A stretch of 64,000 nucleotides of DNA from Alphaproteobacteria bacterium HGW-Alphaproteobacteria-4 (lineage in GTDB: Bacteria; Pseudomonadota; Alphaproteobacteria; Rhodobacterales; Rhodobacteraceae): contig PHEE01000009.1 of NCBI GenBank assembly GCA_002842855.1, positions 141,198-205,197 of the forward strand, read 5' to 3'. Positions 10,929 through 20,781 of this stretch are shown piece after piece (the stretch's first letter is position 1; each line of letters begins with the position of its first letter). The notes under the pieces are model-generated. The model ran no database searches and was not told the DNA's origin. It worked only from the letters and a program-made list of their open reading frames with translations. The position numbers and the translations under genes were made by a program.

Positions 10929-11849
10929 ATGAACGCCCTGACTCTCAAGCAATTCCGATATTTCGAGGCACTGGCGCGGCACCGTCACTTTGGCCGCGCC
11001 GCCGATGCTTGCGCCATTTCGCAGCCCGCCATGTCAATGCAGATCCGCGAACTGGAAACATCGCTCGGCACGCCGCTGTTTGAGCGCGGCGCGCGGGGCG
11101 TGCGGCTGACCAGCTTTGGCGAGGCTTTTGCGCCGCGCGTGGCCGCAATTTTGCGCTCGGTCGATGAATTGGGCGATCTGGCGCGCGCCACGCAGGCGCA
11201 ATTGGCGGGGCGGTTGCGCCTGGGCGTGATTCCGACCATTGCGCCTTACCTGCTGCCAACGCTTATTGCGAACCTGACACGCATGAACGCCAGCCTCGAT
11301 CTGCATCTGCGCGAAACCCTGACGCCGACACTGCTGCGCGAACTGGCCGACGGAAATCTCGACGCCGCAATTGTTGCGCTGCCGATCTCGGAGCCCTCGC
11401 TGACCGAGGTTGCCCTGTTTTCCGAGCACTTCGTGCTGGCCCGCCCACCGCAAGACGCGCAAAAACCGGTGCCCGATCGCGATGCGCTTGGCGAAATGCG
11501 GTTGCTGTTGCTCGAAGAGGGGCATTGCTTTCGCGATCAGGCGTTGGCGTTTTGCGCGCGGCCAGCGGCGCGCGCGCACGATCTGCTCGACGCAAGCTCG
11601 CTGACCACGCTGGTGCAGATGGTCAGCGCGGGCATTGGCGTGACGCTGATCCCGGAAATGGCGGTAGCGGTTGAAACGCGGCTGGCGCCGGTCGCGATTG
11701 CGCGCTTTGCAAACCCGCAGCCCGCGCGCACCATCGGCATGATCTGGCGCAAGACAAGCCCGCTCGGCCCGCAACTCATGCAGGTTGCCGAGGTGGTTCG
11801 ACAGTCGGCGATGCTGCTGCGCGAGGCGCGGGCGCCAGCGGCGCCCTGA
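10929..11849 (+). CDS. oxyR: Hydrogen peroxide-sensing LysR regulator OxyR
   Basis: 306 residues. The N-terminal LysR helix-turn-helix (about 15-60) is FGRAADACAISQPAMSMQIRELE. The effector domain holds the redox pair in EEGHCFRDQALAFC: Cys200 and Cys209, spaced as in E. coli OxyR (199/208), so it should form the disulfide that triggers activation. The divergent katG is the obvious target. Confidence 0.94.
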   Translation: MNALTLKQFRYFEALARHRHFGRAADACAISQPAMSMQIRELETSLGTPLFERGARGVRLTSFGEAFAPRVAAILRSVDELGDLARATQAQLAGRLRLGVIPTIAPYLLPTLIANLTRMNASLDLHLRETLTPTLLRELADGNLDAAIVALPISEPSLTEVALFSEHFVLARPPQDAQKPVPDRDALGEMRLLLLEEGHCFRDQALAFCARPAARAHDLLDASSLTTLVQMVSAGIGVTLIPEMAVAVETRLAPVAIARFANPQPARTIGMIWRKTSPLGPQLMQVAEVVRQSAMLLREARAPAAP

Positions 11850-11868
11850 AGCGGGTATCGCGGCCCCG

Positions 11869-12033
11869 TCAGCCCTTTTTCTTCGCCTCGGCTGCGGCTT
11901 TCATGCGGGCCAGCAATTCGGCCTTGGTGAACCGCGCGCCGAACGGGTTCTGCTCGGTTCCCTTGGCGTTATGCTCGGTGTGGCGTGGTGCGTTCTTGCC
12001 CTTGGGGGCCACACCCGATTTGCCGTAGTCCAT
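11869..12033 (-). CDS. Small basic protein of unknown function
   Basis: 54 residues from ATG 12033, which has GAGG 8 bases upstream; the reading frame continues farther upstream but without a better start. The sequence (MDYGKSGVAPKGKNAPRH...) is hydrophilic, with a Lys-rich tail ending KAAAEAKKKG and the phrase NPFGARFTKAELLARM. No membrane segment, signal peptide or cysteine is seen. I do not recognise a domain. It is convergent with oxyR; copA starts divergently about 200 bp to the right. Confidence 0.6.
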   Translation of the reverse strand: MDYGKSGVAPKGKNAPRHTEHNAKGTEQNPFGARFTKAELLARMKAAAEAKKKG

Positions 12034-12229
12034 CGTGATGCCCTCGTGGTTGGTATGGTGCGGCGCGCCCGCCTGCCCCGCCCGATACCGCATGAAAGGC
12101 TGCCGGGGTCAAGCCTGACGCGGCATCACGGGCCCGCAGAAGTGATCGGTTTGCGGTATTGCGGGGCTTGACCTTGCCCCGACAGCACCCCCTATGTGTG
12201 GCGCGTCACCCGAACTCCGCGAGGAAAAC

Positions 12230-14542
12230 ATGGCCGCGCTTCAGCATCTCAGCCTCTCTGTCGAGGGTATGTCCTGCGCCTCTTGTGTGGGCCGGGTTGA
12301 ACGCGCGCTGCGCGCGGTGCCGGGGGTCACAAGCGCTGCGGTGAACCTTGCCAGCGAAACCGCGCAGGTGGACTATGGCGCCCCCGCCGATACGCAGGGC
12401 ATCGCCGCCGCGTTGGCGCAGGCGGGCTACCCCGCGCTGAGCGCCGAGCTGACGCTCGAGGTGCAGAACATGTCTTGCGCGTCTTGCGTGGGCCGGGTCG
12501 AGCGGGTGCTGGCGGCGGTGCCGGGGGTGCTTGAGGCACGCGTGAACCTTGCCAATGAAACTGCGCAGGTCCGCTATCTCAAAGGGCAGGTGACGCCCGC
12601 TGTGCTGGTGCAGGCTAGCGCCGCCGCAGGCTATCCGGCCACGCTTAAAGGCCATGCGCTGACCGCCGCCGATACCACCGCGCGCAAGGATGCCGAGGCG
12701 CTGCATCTGGGCCAGCTTGCACTGTTCGCGGCGCTGCTGGCGCTGCCGGTATTCGTGCTGGAAATGGGGAGCCACCTTGTTCCGGCGTTTCACCACTGGG
12801 TCTTGATGAACATCGGCCAGCAGATGAGCTGGTTCGTGCAATTCGTGCTGACGACGGTCGTGCTGCTGGGGCCGGGGCAGCGGTTCTACCGCAAGGGCTA
12901 CCCGGCGCTGCTGCGCGGTGCGCCTGACATGAACAGCCTTGTCGCGGTGGGTACCTCGGCCGCCTATGGCTATTCCTTCGTTGCCACGTTCTTTCCCGCG
13001 CTTTTGCCCGCCAACACCCGGGTCGTCTATTACGAGGCGGCGGCGGTGATCGTGGTGCTGATCCTGCTCCCCGGCGAGCGCATTGCCGTTGACGGCGAGG
13101 TGACGGCGGGCGCCAGCTACGTTGACGAAAGCATGATCACCGGCGAGCCGGTGCCGGTGGCCAAGGCGCCCGGCGCCGCGGTGGTCGGTGGCACCGTAAA
13201 CGGCACCGGCGCCTTCAGCTTTCGCGCCACCAAGGTTGGCGCCGACACGATGCTGGCACAGATTATCAGGATGGTGGAACAGGCGCAGGGCGCCAAGCTG
13301 CCGATCCAGGGGCTGGTCGATCGCATCACGCTGTGGTTCGTGCCTGCGGTGATGGCGGCGGCGGTGCTGACGGTGGTGGTCTGGCTGCTGTTCGGCCCCG
13401 ACCCGGTGATGACGCATGCGCTGGTGGCGGGGGTTGCGGTGCTGATCATCGCCTGCCCCTGTGCGATGGGCCTTGCCACCCCGACCTCGATCATGGTCGG
13501 CACCGGGCGCGCGGCCGAACTGGGTGTGCTCTTTCGCAAGGGCGATGCGCTGCAAGGCCTGCAAGGCACAAGCATCGTGGCGCTCGACAAGACCGGCACA
13601 CTGACAATGGGCCACCCGGTGCTGACCGACCTCGACCTGGCGGCAGGGCAGACCCGCGCCGACGTGCTGGCGCGGGTGGCGGCGGTCGAGCAGATGTCGG
13701 AACATCCGATTGCGGCGGCGATAGTCGCGGCGGCGAAGGCCGAGGGGCTGACCCTGCCCAAGGCCGAAGGCTTTGTCTCGATCACCGGCATGGGCGTGCA
13801 GGCGCAGGTTGAAGGCCAAGCCGTGCTGATCGGTGCCGACCGGCTGATGCAGCGCGAGAGCATCGACATTTCGGCCCTCGCCGCCGCCGGCGCCCGGCTG
13901 GGCGAGGCCGGCAAGACCCCACTTTATGCCGCCATCAACGGCGCCGCGGTGGCGGTGATCGCGGTCTCGGACCCGATCAAGCCCGGCAGCCGCGAAGCGA
14001 TTGCAGCGCTGCATAGGCTCGGCCTGAAAGTGGCGATGATCACCGGCGACAACCGCGCCACCGCCGCCGTCATCGCGCGCGACCTTGGCATCGACGATGT
14101 GGTGGCCGAGGTGCTGCCTGCAGGCAAGGTCGATGCGCTGAACGCGCTGCGCGCGGGCGGCGCGCGGCTGGCCTATGTTGGCGACGGCATCAACGATGCA
14201 CCCGCGCTTGCGCATGCCGATATCGGCATTGCCATTGGCACTGGCACCGATGTTGCTATCGAAAGCGCGGATGTGGTGCTGATGTCAGGCGACCTGCGCG
14301 GCGTCGTCAACGCCTTTGACATCTCGGCCCGCACGATGCGCAACATCCGCCAGAATCTGGGCTGGGCCTTTGGCTACAACGTCGCGCTGATCCCGGTGGC
14401 GGCGGGGGTGCTCTACCCTGCCTTCGGGCTGCAGCTTTCGCCGGTGCTGGCGGCGGGCGCGATGGCGCTTTCAAGCGTATTCGTGCTGACCAACGCGCTG
14501 CGGCTGCGTTTTGTGCGCCCGGTGCTGGGTAGCGCAGCCTGA
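12230..14542 (+). CDS. copA: Copper-translocating P-type ATPase CopA with apparent internal deletion
   Basis: 770 residues from ATG 12230 (GAGG 5 bases upstream). Two heavy-metal domains carry MSCASC (Cys16/19 and Cys83/86). The membrane CPC motif is [13 protein letters not shown], the phosphorylation site DKTGTLTMG (Asp453), the HP motif SEHPIAAAI, the actuator TGEPVP and the hinge [11 protein letters not shown]. All point to Cu(I) export. Oddity: after the fourth membrane helix, VIVVLILL runs straight into [11 protein letters not shown] (junction at residue 280/281, nt 13069/13070). Family members carry about 50 residues there (GRxLEARAKxRT ... GDxxxVR), so the first part of the actuator domain is absent, in frame. 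The shortened length agrees with such a loss. Confidence 0.9.
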   Translation: MAALQHLSLSVEGMSCASCVGRVERALRAVPGVTSAAVNLASETAQVDYGAPADTQGIAAALAQAGYPALSAELTLEVQNMSCASCVGRVERVLAAVPGVLEARVNLANETAQVRYLKGQVTPAVLVQASAAAGYPATLKGHALTAADTTARKDAEALHLGQLALFAALLALPVFVLEMGSHLVPAFHHWVLMNIGQQMSWFVQFVLTTVVLLGPGQRFYRKGYPALLRGAPDMNSLVAVGTSAAYGYSFVATFFPALLPANTRVVYYEAAAVIVVLILLPGERIAVDGEVTAGASYVDESMITGEPVPVAKAPGAAVVGGTVNGTGAFSFRATKVGADTMLAQIIRMVEQAQGAKLPIQGLVDRITLWFVPAVMAAAVLTVVVWLLFGPDPVMTHALVAGVAVLIIACPCAMGLATPTSIMVGTGRAAELGVLFRKGDALQGLQGTSIVALDKTGTLTMGHPVLTDLDLAAGQTRADVLARVAAVEQMSEHPIAAAIVAAAKAEGLTLPKAEGFVSITGMGVQAQVEGQAVLIGADRLMQRESIDISALAAAGARLGEAGKTPLYAAINGAAVAVIAVSDPIKPGSREAIAALHRLGLKVAMITGDNRATAAVIARDLGIDDVVAEVLPAGKVDALNALRAGGARLAYVGDGINDAPALAHADIGIAIGTGTDVAIESADVVLMSGDLRGVVNAFDISARTMRNIRQNLGWAFGYNVALIPVAAGVLYPAFGLQLSPVLAAGAMALSSVFVLTNALRLRFVRPVLGSAA

Positions 14543-14553
14543 GAGCGGCGCGG

Positions 14554-14889
14554 CTAGGGCCGCAGAAAATTGCCGTCGCTCTGCCAACAGGCAATCACCT
14601 CTGACGCTGCCAAACAGCGCATGCCCAGCCGTGCCATTACCTGCAGATCGAGCGACAGAAGCGCGGCCAACCGGTAACCGTTCACTACGCCCTCGTGGCC
14701 ATGGTTTCGTGCGGCATGGGCTTGTTCGATCGCGGCGGCGGCCTCGATCAGCGCCAACACATGGTCAAGCGGGTCGGCATCGGGCCAACGCTCCGCCATG
14801 TCGCGCACCAGCCTGCGCCAGTCACCGGCGGGCCGCAGCAACCGCGCCAAAGCAAATTCCGCGTATTCCGGATTGATCGTATTGCCCAT
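14554..14889 (-). CDS. Hypothetical protein, 111 residues
   Basis: A helical, Ala/Leu-rich protein beginning MGNTINPEYAEFALARLL, with no membrane segment or signal peptide. It has two Cys, both near the C-terminus (MRCLAASEVIACW). It ends 12 bp from the convergent copA stop. Codon use is like its neighbours, so it is probably real. I do not recognise a family and infer no function. The region between it and deoC (14890-15105) holds no gene that I can support. Confidence 0.55.
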   Translation of the reverse strand: MGNTINPEYAEFALARLLRPAGDWRRLVRDMAERWPDADPLDHVLALIEAAAAIEQAHAARNHGHEGVVNGYRLAALLSLDLQVMARLGMRCLAASEVIACWQSDGNFLRP

Positions 14890-15105
14890 ACCTGTGCCAC
14901 CCGAACCCCACCGCGCACCCGAATATCGTCCGTGGCGGGCAAAGTAATCCTGATGCAGGGCATTTTAATCAAATCGCGCCCTCGCCCGACACGCAAACGC
15001 GACCTGCGCGAATTCTGCATCGCGGCCGTTGATGCGGCGGCGCTGACGGGCTAGCTTCGGGTATCGCGCCCCCCCGGGCCCGCGCATATCGAAAGCCCGC
15101 CGCCC

Positions 15106-16074
15106 ATGACCCCGGATGCAACCACCGATACCATTCCGCGCAACCCCGGTGTGCCGCTGGCGCCCGATTGGTTCGAGCGCATCGCGGTCAACACCCCGGC
15201 CGCCGAACGGCGCGCGGCCAGCCTTGCCGGGCGCCGCAGCCTGAAAAAGGAATGGCAGGCGGCGTGGCTGGTGAATGCGATCCGCTGCATGGACCTGACC
15301 ACCCTTGCGGGCGATGACACGCCCGACCGGGTAGCCCGCCTTTGCGCCAAGGCGCGCCGCCCGCTGGCCGATCACATACTGGCAGGCCTGGGGCTGGACG
15401 ACGTGCACACTGGCGCCGTTTGCGTTTATCCCACCATGGTTGCCCCGGCGGTGGCGGCGCTGGCGGGCAGCGGGATTCCCGTGGCCTCGGTCGCCACCGG
15501 CTTTCCCGCCGGGTTGATGCCGCTGAGGCTGCGGCTCGCCGAAATCCGCTATGCGGTGGGGGAGGGCGCCAGCGAAATCGACATCGTGATCAACCGCGCC
15601 CTCGCGCTGCGCGGCGATTGGGCGGCATTGCACGATGAAATTGCCGCGATGCGCGAGGCCGCAGGCGCCGCGCATATGAAGGCTATTCTCGCCACCGGCG
15701 AACTGCGCACCCTGCGCAATGTCTACAAGGCCAGCATGGTTGCGATGCAGGCGGGCGCCGACTTCATCAAGACCTCGACCGGCAAGGAAGGCGTCAACGC
15801 CACGCTGCCGGTCAGCCTGATCATGGCGCGCGCCCTGCGCGATTACGGCGCGCGCACCGGCTTCAAGATCGGCTTCAAACCTGCGGGTGGCATGAAGACC
15901 GCCAAGGATGCTTTGGCGTGGCAGGTGCTGATGATGGAGGAACTGGGCCGCGACTGGCTGCGCCCAAGCCTTTTCCGGCTTGGTGCCTCGTCGATGCTGG
16001 CCGATATCGAACGGCAGTTGGAACACTTCGTCACCGGGCGCTATGCGTCTTCGTCGCGTCACGCGCTTGCCTGA
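15106..16074 (+). CDS. deoC: Deoxyribose-phosphate aldolase DeoC
   Basis: 322 residues, the longer form of class I DERA. Landmarks are CMDLTTLAGDDTPDRV near residue 65, CVYPTMVAPAV, EIDIVINRALALRGDW and the Schiff-base region ADFIKTSTGKEGVNAT with the catalytic Lys in KTSTG. The TIM-barrel end FKIGFKPAGGMKTAKDAL is present. It cleaves 2-deoxyribose 5-phosphate into glyceraldehyde 3-phosphate and acetaldehyde. The aldehyde dehydrogenase that starts 9 bp downstream could oxidise the acetaldehyde; that coupling is inferred from the operon. Confidence 0.92.
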   Translation: MTPDATTDTIPRNPGVPLAPDWFERIAVNTPAAERRAASLAGRRSLKKEWQAAWLVNAIRCMDLTTLAGDDTPDRVARLCAKARRPLADHILAGLGLDDVHTGAVCVYPTMVAPAVAALAGSGIPVASVATGFPAGLMPLRLRLAEIRYAVGEGASEIDIVINRALALRGDWAALHDEIAAMREAAGAAHMKAILATGELRTLRNVYKASMVAMQAGADFIKTSTGKEGVNATLPVSLIMARALRDYGARTGFKIGFKPAGGMKTAKDALAWQVLMMEELGRDWLRPSLFRLGASSMLADIERQLEHFVTGRYASSSRHALA

Positions 16075-16082
16075 GGGATGAC

Positions 16083-18428
16083 ATGGCTTTGGTAAAAGAT
16101 ATCCTCATAACAATGGAATACGGCCCCGCCCCCGAGGCGGCAGGCGAGGTGCTGGCGTGGCTCAAGGCACGCGGGCGGTTTGGTCATTTCATCAATGGCA
16201 CCTTCACAGCGCCCGGCAAGACCTTCGTCACCGATAACCCGGCGACCGGCGAAAAACTTGCCGAGGTCACGCAAGGCACCAAGGCCGATATCGCCGCCGC
16301 CGTTGCGGCGGCGCGTGCCGCACAGCCCGCATGGGCCGCCCTGCCGGGGCACGAGCGCGCCAAATGGCTGTATGCCATCGCCCGGCATATTCAGAAGCGC
16401 GAAAGATTTCTGGCGGTTCTGGAAGTTCTGGATAACGGAAAACCCATCCGCGAGGCGCGCGACATTGATGTGCCGCTGGTGGCGCGCCATTTCTACCACC
16501 ACGCCGGGTGGGCTGAAATGCTGGCCGATGAATTCCCCGGCGCGCAGGCGCTGGGCGTTTGCGGCCAGATCATCCCGTGGAACTTTCCGCTGCTGATGCT
16601 CGCCTGGAAAATCGCCCCTGCTCTTGCCGCGGGCAATACCGTGGTGCTCAAGCCCGCCGAATACACGCCGCTCACAGCGCTCGCCTTCGCCGAGATCTGC
16701 GCCGAGGTTGGCCTGCCCGCAGGCGTGGTCAACATTGTCACCGGCGACGGCGAAACCGGGGCGGCGCTGGTAGCCGCGAAGGTGGACAAGATCGCTTTCA
16801 CCGGATCAACCGAGGTTGGGCGCCTGATCCGGCGCGCCACCGCCGGAACGGGCAAAAAGCTGACGCTGGAACTTGGCGGCAAATCGCCCTTCATCGTCTT
16901 CGCCGATGCCGATCTCGATGCGGCGGTCGAAGGCGTGGTCGATGCGATCTGGTTCAATCAGGGTCAGGTCTGCTGCGCCGGCTCGCGCATTCTGGTGGCC
17001 GAGGCGGTCGAGGCAGATTTCACCGCCCGCCTCACCGCGCGGCTGGCCAAACTGCGGCTTGGCGACCCCTTGGACAAATGCACCGATGTCGGCGCCATCG
17101 TGCACCCGGTGCAGCTTGCCCGCATCCGCGATCTGGTGACTGCGGGGCAGGCGGCAGGTGCGCGCTTGGTGCAGGCCGAATGCCAGCTTCCCGCCAAGGG
17201 CAGCTTCTACGCGCCGGGCTTCATGACCCATGTTGCCCCCGCCAACCCGGTCGCAAGCGAAGAAATCTTCGGCCCCGTCGCCACCCTCACCAGTTTCCGC
17301 ACGCTTGATGAGGCTGTGGAACTGGCCAACAACACCCGCTACGGCCTTGCCGCCTCGATCTGGACCGAAAACATCTCGCTGGCGCTCGACATCGCGGCGC
17401 GGGTGCGCGCGGGCGTGGTCTGGGTCAATGCCACCAACCTGTTCGACGCTGCGGCGGGTTTTGGAGGCATGCGCGAAAGCGGCTTTGGCCGCGAGGGCGG
17501 GCGCGAGGGGCTGGCCGAATATCTGCATCTGCCCGAACCGAAGCCGCAGGCCGAGGCGGCGCCGGGGCGGCTCGATGCCGCGCCGGTGCCGGGCGCCCCC
17601 GCCGCCGCGGGCATCGACCGCACCGCGAAACTTTACATCGGCGGCGCGCAAAAACGCCCCGATGGCGGCTATTCCTACGCCGTCAGCGCGGGCGGCAAAC
17701 CGCTCGGCCTCGCCCCGCTTGGCAACCGCAAGGATATCCGCAACGCGGTCGAGGCGGCGCACAAGGCGGCGGGATGGGGCAAAGCGACGGGGCACAACCG
17801 CGCGCAGGTGCTTTACTACATCGCCGAAAACCTTTCGGCCCGCGCCCCCGAGTTTGCCGCGCGCCTCACCGAAGCCGGGGCCGACGGCGGCGAAGTCGAA
17901 GCCGCCATCCGCCGCCTTTTCTACTACGCCGCACAAGCCGACAAATACGATGGTGCCGTGCATGCCACCAAATCGGCGCATGTCACGCTGGCGATGCCCG
18001 AACCCTTTGGCGTGATGGGCATCGCCTGCCCCAACGCCGCGCCGCTCTTGGGCTTCATCAGCCTTGTCGCCCCCGCCATTGCGATGGGCAACCGCGTGGT
18101 GGTGGTGCCCGCCCAGTCGATGCCCTTCGCCGTGACCGATCTCTATCAGGTGTTCGACACTTCCGACCTGCCGGGCGGGGTGGTGAACATCGTCACGGGG
18201 CCGCGCGACGAGCTGGCCAAGACCCTGGCGCAGCATGATGATGTGGCGGCGCTTTGGTATTGCGGCAGCCCCGAAGGCGGCGCGATGGTCGAGGCCGAAA
18301 GTGCCGGTAACCTCAAGGCAACCTGGACCTTGCGCAACCGCGATTGGCAGGGGCCGGGCGCGCAGGGGCGCAGCTTTCTTGCCCGTGCGACGCAGGTAAA
18401 AAACATCTGGGTGCCCTACGGCGAATAG
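16083..18428 (+). CDS. Two-domain aldehyde dehydrogenase, ALDH16 type
   Basis: 781 residues. The N-terminal ALDH domain (about 40-490) is complete: CGQIIPWNFPLLML, FTGSTEVGRLI, LELGGKSPFIVF, NQGQVCCAGSRILV with the catalytic Cys297, and EEIFGPVATL. A second ALDH-like domain (about 510-781) has LYIGGAQKRPDGGYSY and PFGVMGIACPNAAPLLGF but lacks the GQxC catalytic motif. This complete-plus-vestigial layout matches ALDH16, where bacterial members keep an active first domain. It starts 9 bp after deoC. The physiological aldehyde is unproven; acetaldehyde from deoxyribose breakdown is the natural suggestion. Confidence 0.88.
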   Translation: MALVKDILITMEYGPAPEAAGEVLAWLKARGRFGHFINGTFTAPGKTFVTDNPATGEKLAEVTQGTKADIAAAVAAARAAQPAWAALPGHERAKWLYAIARHIQKRERFLAVLEVLDNGKPIREARDIDVPLVARHFYHHAGWAEMLADEFPGAQALGVCGQIIPWNFPLLMLAWKIAPALAAGNTVVLKPAEYTPLTALAFAEICAEVGLPAGVVNIVTGDGETGAALVAAKVDKIAFTGSTEVGRLIRRATAGTGKKLTLELGGKSPFIVFADADLDAAVEGVVDAIWFNQGQVCCAGSRILVAEAVEADFTARLTARLAKLRLGDPLDKCTDVGAIVHPVQLARIRDLVTAGQAAGARLVQAECQLPAKGSFYAPGFMTHVAPANPVASEEIFGPVATLTSFRTLDEAVELANNTRYGLAASIWTENISLALDIAARVRAGVVWVNATNLFDAAAGFGGMRESGFGREGGREGLAEYLHLPEPKPQAEAAPGRLDAAPVPGAPAAAGIDRTAKLYIGGAQKRPDGGYSYAVSAGGKPLGLAPLGNRKDIRNAVEAAHKAAGWGKATGHNRAQVLYYIAENLSARAPEFAARLTEAGADGGEVEAAIRRLFYYAAQADKYDGAVHATKSAHVTLAMPEPFGVMGIACPNAAPLLGFISLVAPAIAMGNRVVVVPAQSMPFAVTDLYQVFDTSDLPGGVVNIVTGPRDELAKTLAQHDDVAALWYCGSPEGGAMVEAESAGNLKATWTLRNRDWQGPGAQGRSFLARATQVKNIWVPYGE

Positions 18429-18454
18429 TCTGCCTGGCGTCATCAAACCTTCAT

Positions 18455-18496
18455 TTGACAACGCCTGCATAATTCCATATTTCCAGAAACATGGAA
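18455..18496 (+). promoter_or_regulatory. Promoter and putative ArsR operator at the ars operon
   Basis: A consensus -35 TTGACA (18455-18460) is followed 17 bp later by TATTTC (18478-18483), a weak -10. An inverted repeat TTCCAT (18473-18478) / ATGGAA (18491-18496) overlaps the -10 and the start codon. No Shine-Dalgarno sequence precedes ATG 18491, so with this promoter the message would be leaderless or nearly so. Confidence 0.5.
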
Positions 18497-19309
18497 CATT
18501 CCGCCGCCTCCTCCCTGCTGACCACCCTCGGCCACGAAGGCCGCCTTGCGGTGTTTCGCCTGCTGATGCGCCGCGCGCCGCAATCGGTGCGCCCCGGCGA
18601 ACTGCAAACGGCACTGGCACTGAAACCTGCCACCCTCTCCGCCTACCTCGCGGCGCTGCAAGCCGCGGGCCTCGTGCAGGCGGAACGGCAAGGCCGCGCC
18701 ATTCACTACCGCGCCGATACCGCGCGGTTGGGTGCCCTGATCGCGTATCTTTACGCCGATGCAGGCCGCGCTCGCCCCGCCGCCCCGCTTCAGGAACCCG
18801 CGCCCATGCCTGCCCGCCCGCTGCATGCCCTTTTCATCTGCACCGGCAATTCCGCCCGCTCGATCATCGCCGAGGCGCTGCTGCGTGACCTCGGGGCAGG
18901 GCGCTTTGTTGCCCATTCCGCAGGCACCCGGCCCGGCGCGGCACCCAACCCGCTGGCGCTGAGGGTGCTGGCACAGGCGGGGCACGCGACCACGGGCCTG
19001 CGCTCGAAAAGCCTGACCGAGTTTGAGCGGCCCGCCGCCCCGCACCTCGATTTCGTCTTTACCGTCTGCGATCAGGCTGCCAACGAAGAGTGCCCCTTTT
19101 GGCCCGGCATGCCGATGACCGCGCATTGGGGCCTGCCCGACCCGGCGGCCGCTACCGGCACCGAGGCCGAAAAACTGCTCGCCTTCGCCGCTACCTACAG
19201 GCAGATGCGCCGCCGCATCGAAGCCTTGGTGGCGCTGCCGATGGCCAGCCTTGCGCGCCTCGCGCTGCAAGCGCAGATTGACGAGATCGGAAAGGATGGC
19301 ACCGCATGA
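18491..19309 (+). CDS. Fused ArsR-type repressor and arsenate reductase (ArsR-ArsC)
   Basis: 272 residues. Residues 1-90 form an ArsR/SmtB winged helix ([33 protein letters not shown] is its HTH region, shown here in part only as [13 protein letters not shown]). After a Pro/Ala linker, residues 110-245 are a low-molecular-weight phosphatase-type arsenate reductase with P-loop CTGNSAR (Cys117 to Arg123, C-x5-R) and [17 protein letters not shown]. It would sense arsenite and reduce arsenate to arsenite for export. The stop overlaps the downstream ACR3 gene by 4 bases. The start lacks a ribosome binding site and overlaps the operator. Confidence 0.88.
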   Translation: MEHSAASSLLTTLGHEGRLAVFRLLMRRAPQSVRPGELQTALALKPATLSAYLAALQAAGLVQAERQGRAIHYRADTARLGALIAYLYADAGRARPAAPLQEPAPMPARPLHALFICTGNSARSIIAEALLRDLGAGRFVAHSAGTRPGAAPNPLALRVLAQAGHATTGLRSKSLTEFERPAAPHLDFVFTVCDQAANEECPFWPGMPMTAHWGLPDPAAATGTEAEKLLAFAATYRQMRRRIEALVALPMASLARLALQAQIDEIGKDGTA

Positions 19310-20343
19310 CCCCGGCCCCCGCACTCAGCCTGTTCGAGCGCTGGCTCACACTTTGGGTCGCGCTCGCATTGGTCGCAGGCATCGCCCTTGGCGCGCTTGT
19401 GCCCGGCCTTTTCGCCGCCCTCGCGCGGGCCGAATACGCACATGTCAACCTGCCGGTGGCGGTGCTGATCTGGGCAATGGTGCTGCCGATGATGGTCGGG
19501 GTCGATTTCGCGGCGCTGGCGCGCGTCGGGCAGGAACCGCGCGGACTGATCGTGGCGCTGACCGTGAACTGGCTGATCAAGCCCTTCACCATGGCGGCGC
19601 TTGGCGTGCTCTTTTTCCGCTACATCTTTGCGTCCTTGATTCCGCCCGCCGATGCCACCGCCTATATCGCGGGGCTGATCCTTCTGGGGGCCGCGCCTTG
19701 CACGGCGATGGTCTTCGTCTGGTCGCAACTGGTGCGGGGTGACCCCACCTACACGCTCGTGCAGGTGGGGGTGAACGATGTGGTGATGGTATTTGCCTTC
19801 GCCCCCATCGTCGCCTTTCTGCTTGGCGTCACCGACATTGCGGTGCCATGGCAAACCCTGTTGCTGTCGGTTGCGCTTTACGTGGCCGCGCCGCTAGCGG
19901 TCGGCATCGCGCTGCGCCGCCGCCTTGTGGTGCGCGGCGGACTGCCAGCGGTTGAGCATTTCCGCGAGGCGGCGCGCCCCTTTGCGGTGGCCGGGCTTTT
20001 GGCTACCGTGGTGCTGCTCTTTGGCTTTCAGGGCGGGGTGATCTTGCAAAACCCGGCTGTGATTGCGCTGATCGCGGTGCCCTTGCTTGTGCAAACCTAC
20101 GGCATCTTTGCGATCGGCTTTGCCGCCGCCCGCGCCGCCCGCATCCCGTTCGACATCGCCGCGCCTTGCGCGCTCATTGGGGCGTCGAACTTTTTCGAGC
20201 TGGCGGTGGCGGTGGCGATCAGCCTGTTTGGCCTTTCGTCGGGGGCAGCGCTGGCAACCGTGGTGGGGGTGTTGGTCGAAGTGCCGGTGATGCTGTCGCT
20301 CGTCGCCATCGCCAACCGCGCGCGCCCGTGGTTCGCGCGCTGA
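19306..20343 (+). CDS. Arsenite efflux permease, ACR3 family
   Basis: 345 residues with about ten hydrophobic segments, as in the bile acid:Na+ symporter/ACR3 superfamily. The ACR3 signature [19 protein letters not shown] contains the conserved transport Cys132, and [20 protein letters not shown] is the matching half-repeat. It pumps arsenite out through the inner membrane. ATG 19306 overlaps the ArsR-ArsC stop (ATGA), so the two are translationally coupled. Confidence 0.92.
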   Translation: MTPAPALSLFERWLTLWVALALVAGIALGALVPGLFAALARAEYAHVNLPVAVLIWAMVLPMMVGVDFAALARVGQEPRGLIVALTVNWLIKPFTMAALGVLFFRYIFASLIPPADATAYIAGLILLGAAPCTAMVFVWSQLVRGDPTYTLVQVGVNDVVMVFAFAPIVAFLLGVTDIAVPWQTLLLSVALYVAAPLAVGIALRRRLVVRGGLPAVEHFREAARPFAVAGLLATVVLLFGFQGGVILQNPAVIALIAVPLLVQTYGIFAIGFAAARAARIPFDIAAPCALIGASNFFELAVAVAISLFGLSSGAALATVVGVLVEVPVMLSLVAIANRARPWFAR

Positions 20344-20347
20344 AATG

Positions 20348-20376
20348 AAAAAACGCCCCCGCGAAAGGGGGCGTTT
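20348..20376. terminator. Bidirectional terminator between ACR3 and grxD
   Basis: A perfect 10-bp stem AAACGCCCCC / GGGGGCGTTT with loop GCGAAA lies between the two convergent stops. On the minus strand it is followed by six T, giving a strong terminator for grxD. On the plus strand only TTT follows, so termination there is weaker. Confidence 0.88.
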
Positions 20377-20397
20377 GCCATGCGGTGGCCAGATGCC

Positions 20398-20760
20398 TCA
20401 GGCGTTCGCTTCGCGGATTTTCGCGGCGGCGTCCTTGCTGTAGCCGATGCCCTTGGCATCAAACAGCGCATCAAGCTCGCCCGACAGCGTCATTTCGGTA
20501 ACGATGTCGCAGCCGCCTACAAATTCGCCCTTGACGTAAAGCTGCGGAATCGTCGGCCAGTCGGAAAGATCCTTGATCCCCTGCCGCACCTCGGGGTCTG
20601 CCAGCACGTCAACATCCTTGAAGCTGACGCCCATGAAGTTGAGCACCCCGGCAACGCGGCTGGAAAAGCCGCATTTCGGCATTTCCTTGGTGCCCTTCAT
20701 GTAAAGCACCACATCGTTCTTTTCGATCGTATCGCGAATGGCGGTCAACGCGTCGGTCAT
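20398..20760 (-). CDS. grxD: Monothiol glutaredoxin GrxD (Grx4)
   Basis: 120 residues, with the CGFS active site (Cys30-Ser33) in KGTKEMPKCGFSSR and the glutathione-binding DWPTIPQLYVKGEFVGGCDI. Monothiol CGFS glutaredoxins bind and hand over [2Fe-2S] clusters, usually with a BolA partner. bolA is the next gene upstream (22 bp), so the cluster-carrying heterodimer is encoded together. It is the last gene before the terminator. Confidence 0.95.
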   Translation of the reverse strand: MTDALTAIRDTIEKNDVVLYMKGTKEMPKCGFSSRVAGVLNFMGVSFKDVDVLADPEVRQGIKDLSDWPTIPQLYVKGEFVGGCDIVTEMTLSGELDALFDAKGIGYSKDAAAKIREANA

Positions 20761-20781
20761 GTCGGTTCCTTTGATCGGGGG

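Noticed and set aside
12206..14215. Long open frame on the minus strand across copA
   Set aside because: Antisense shadow of a gene with all P-type ATPase motifs; no recognisable protein content.
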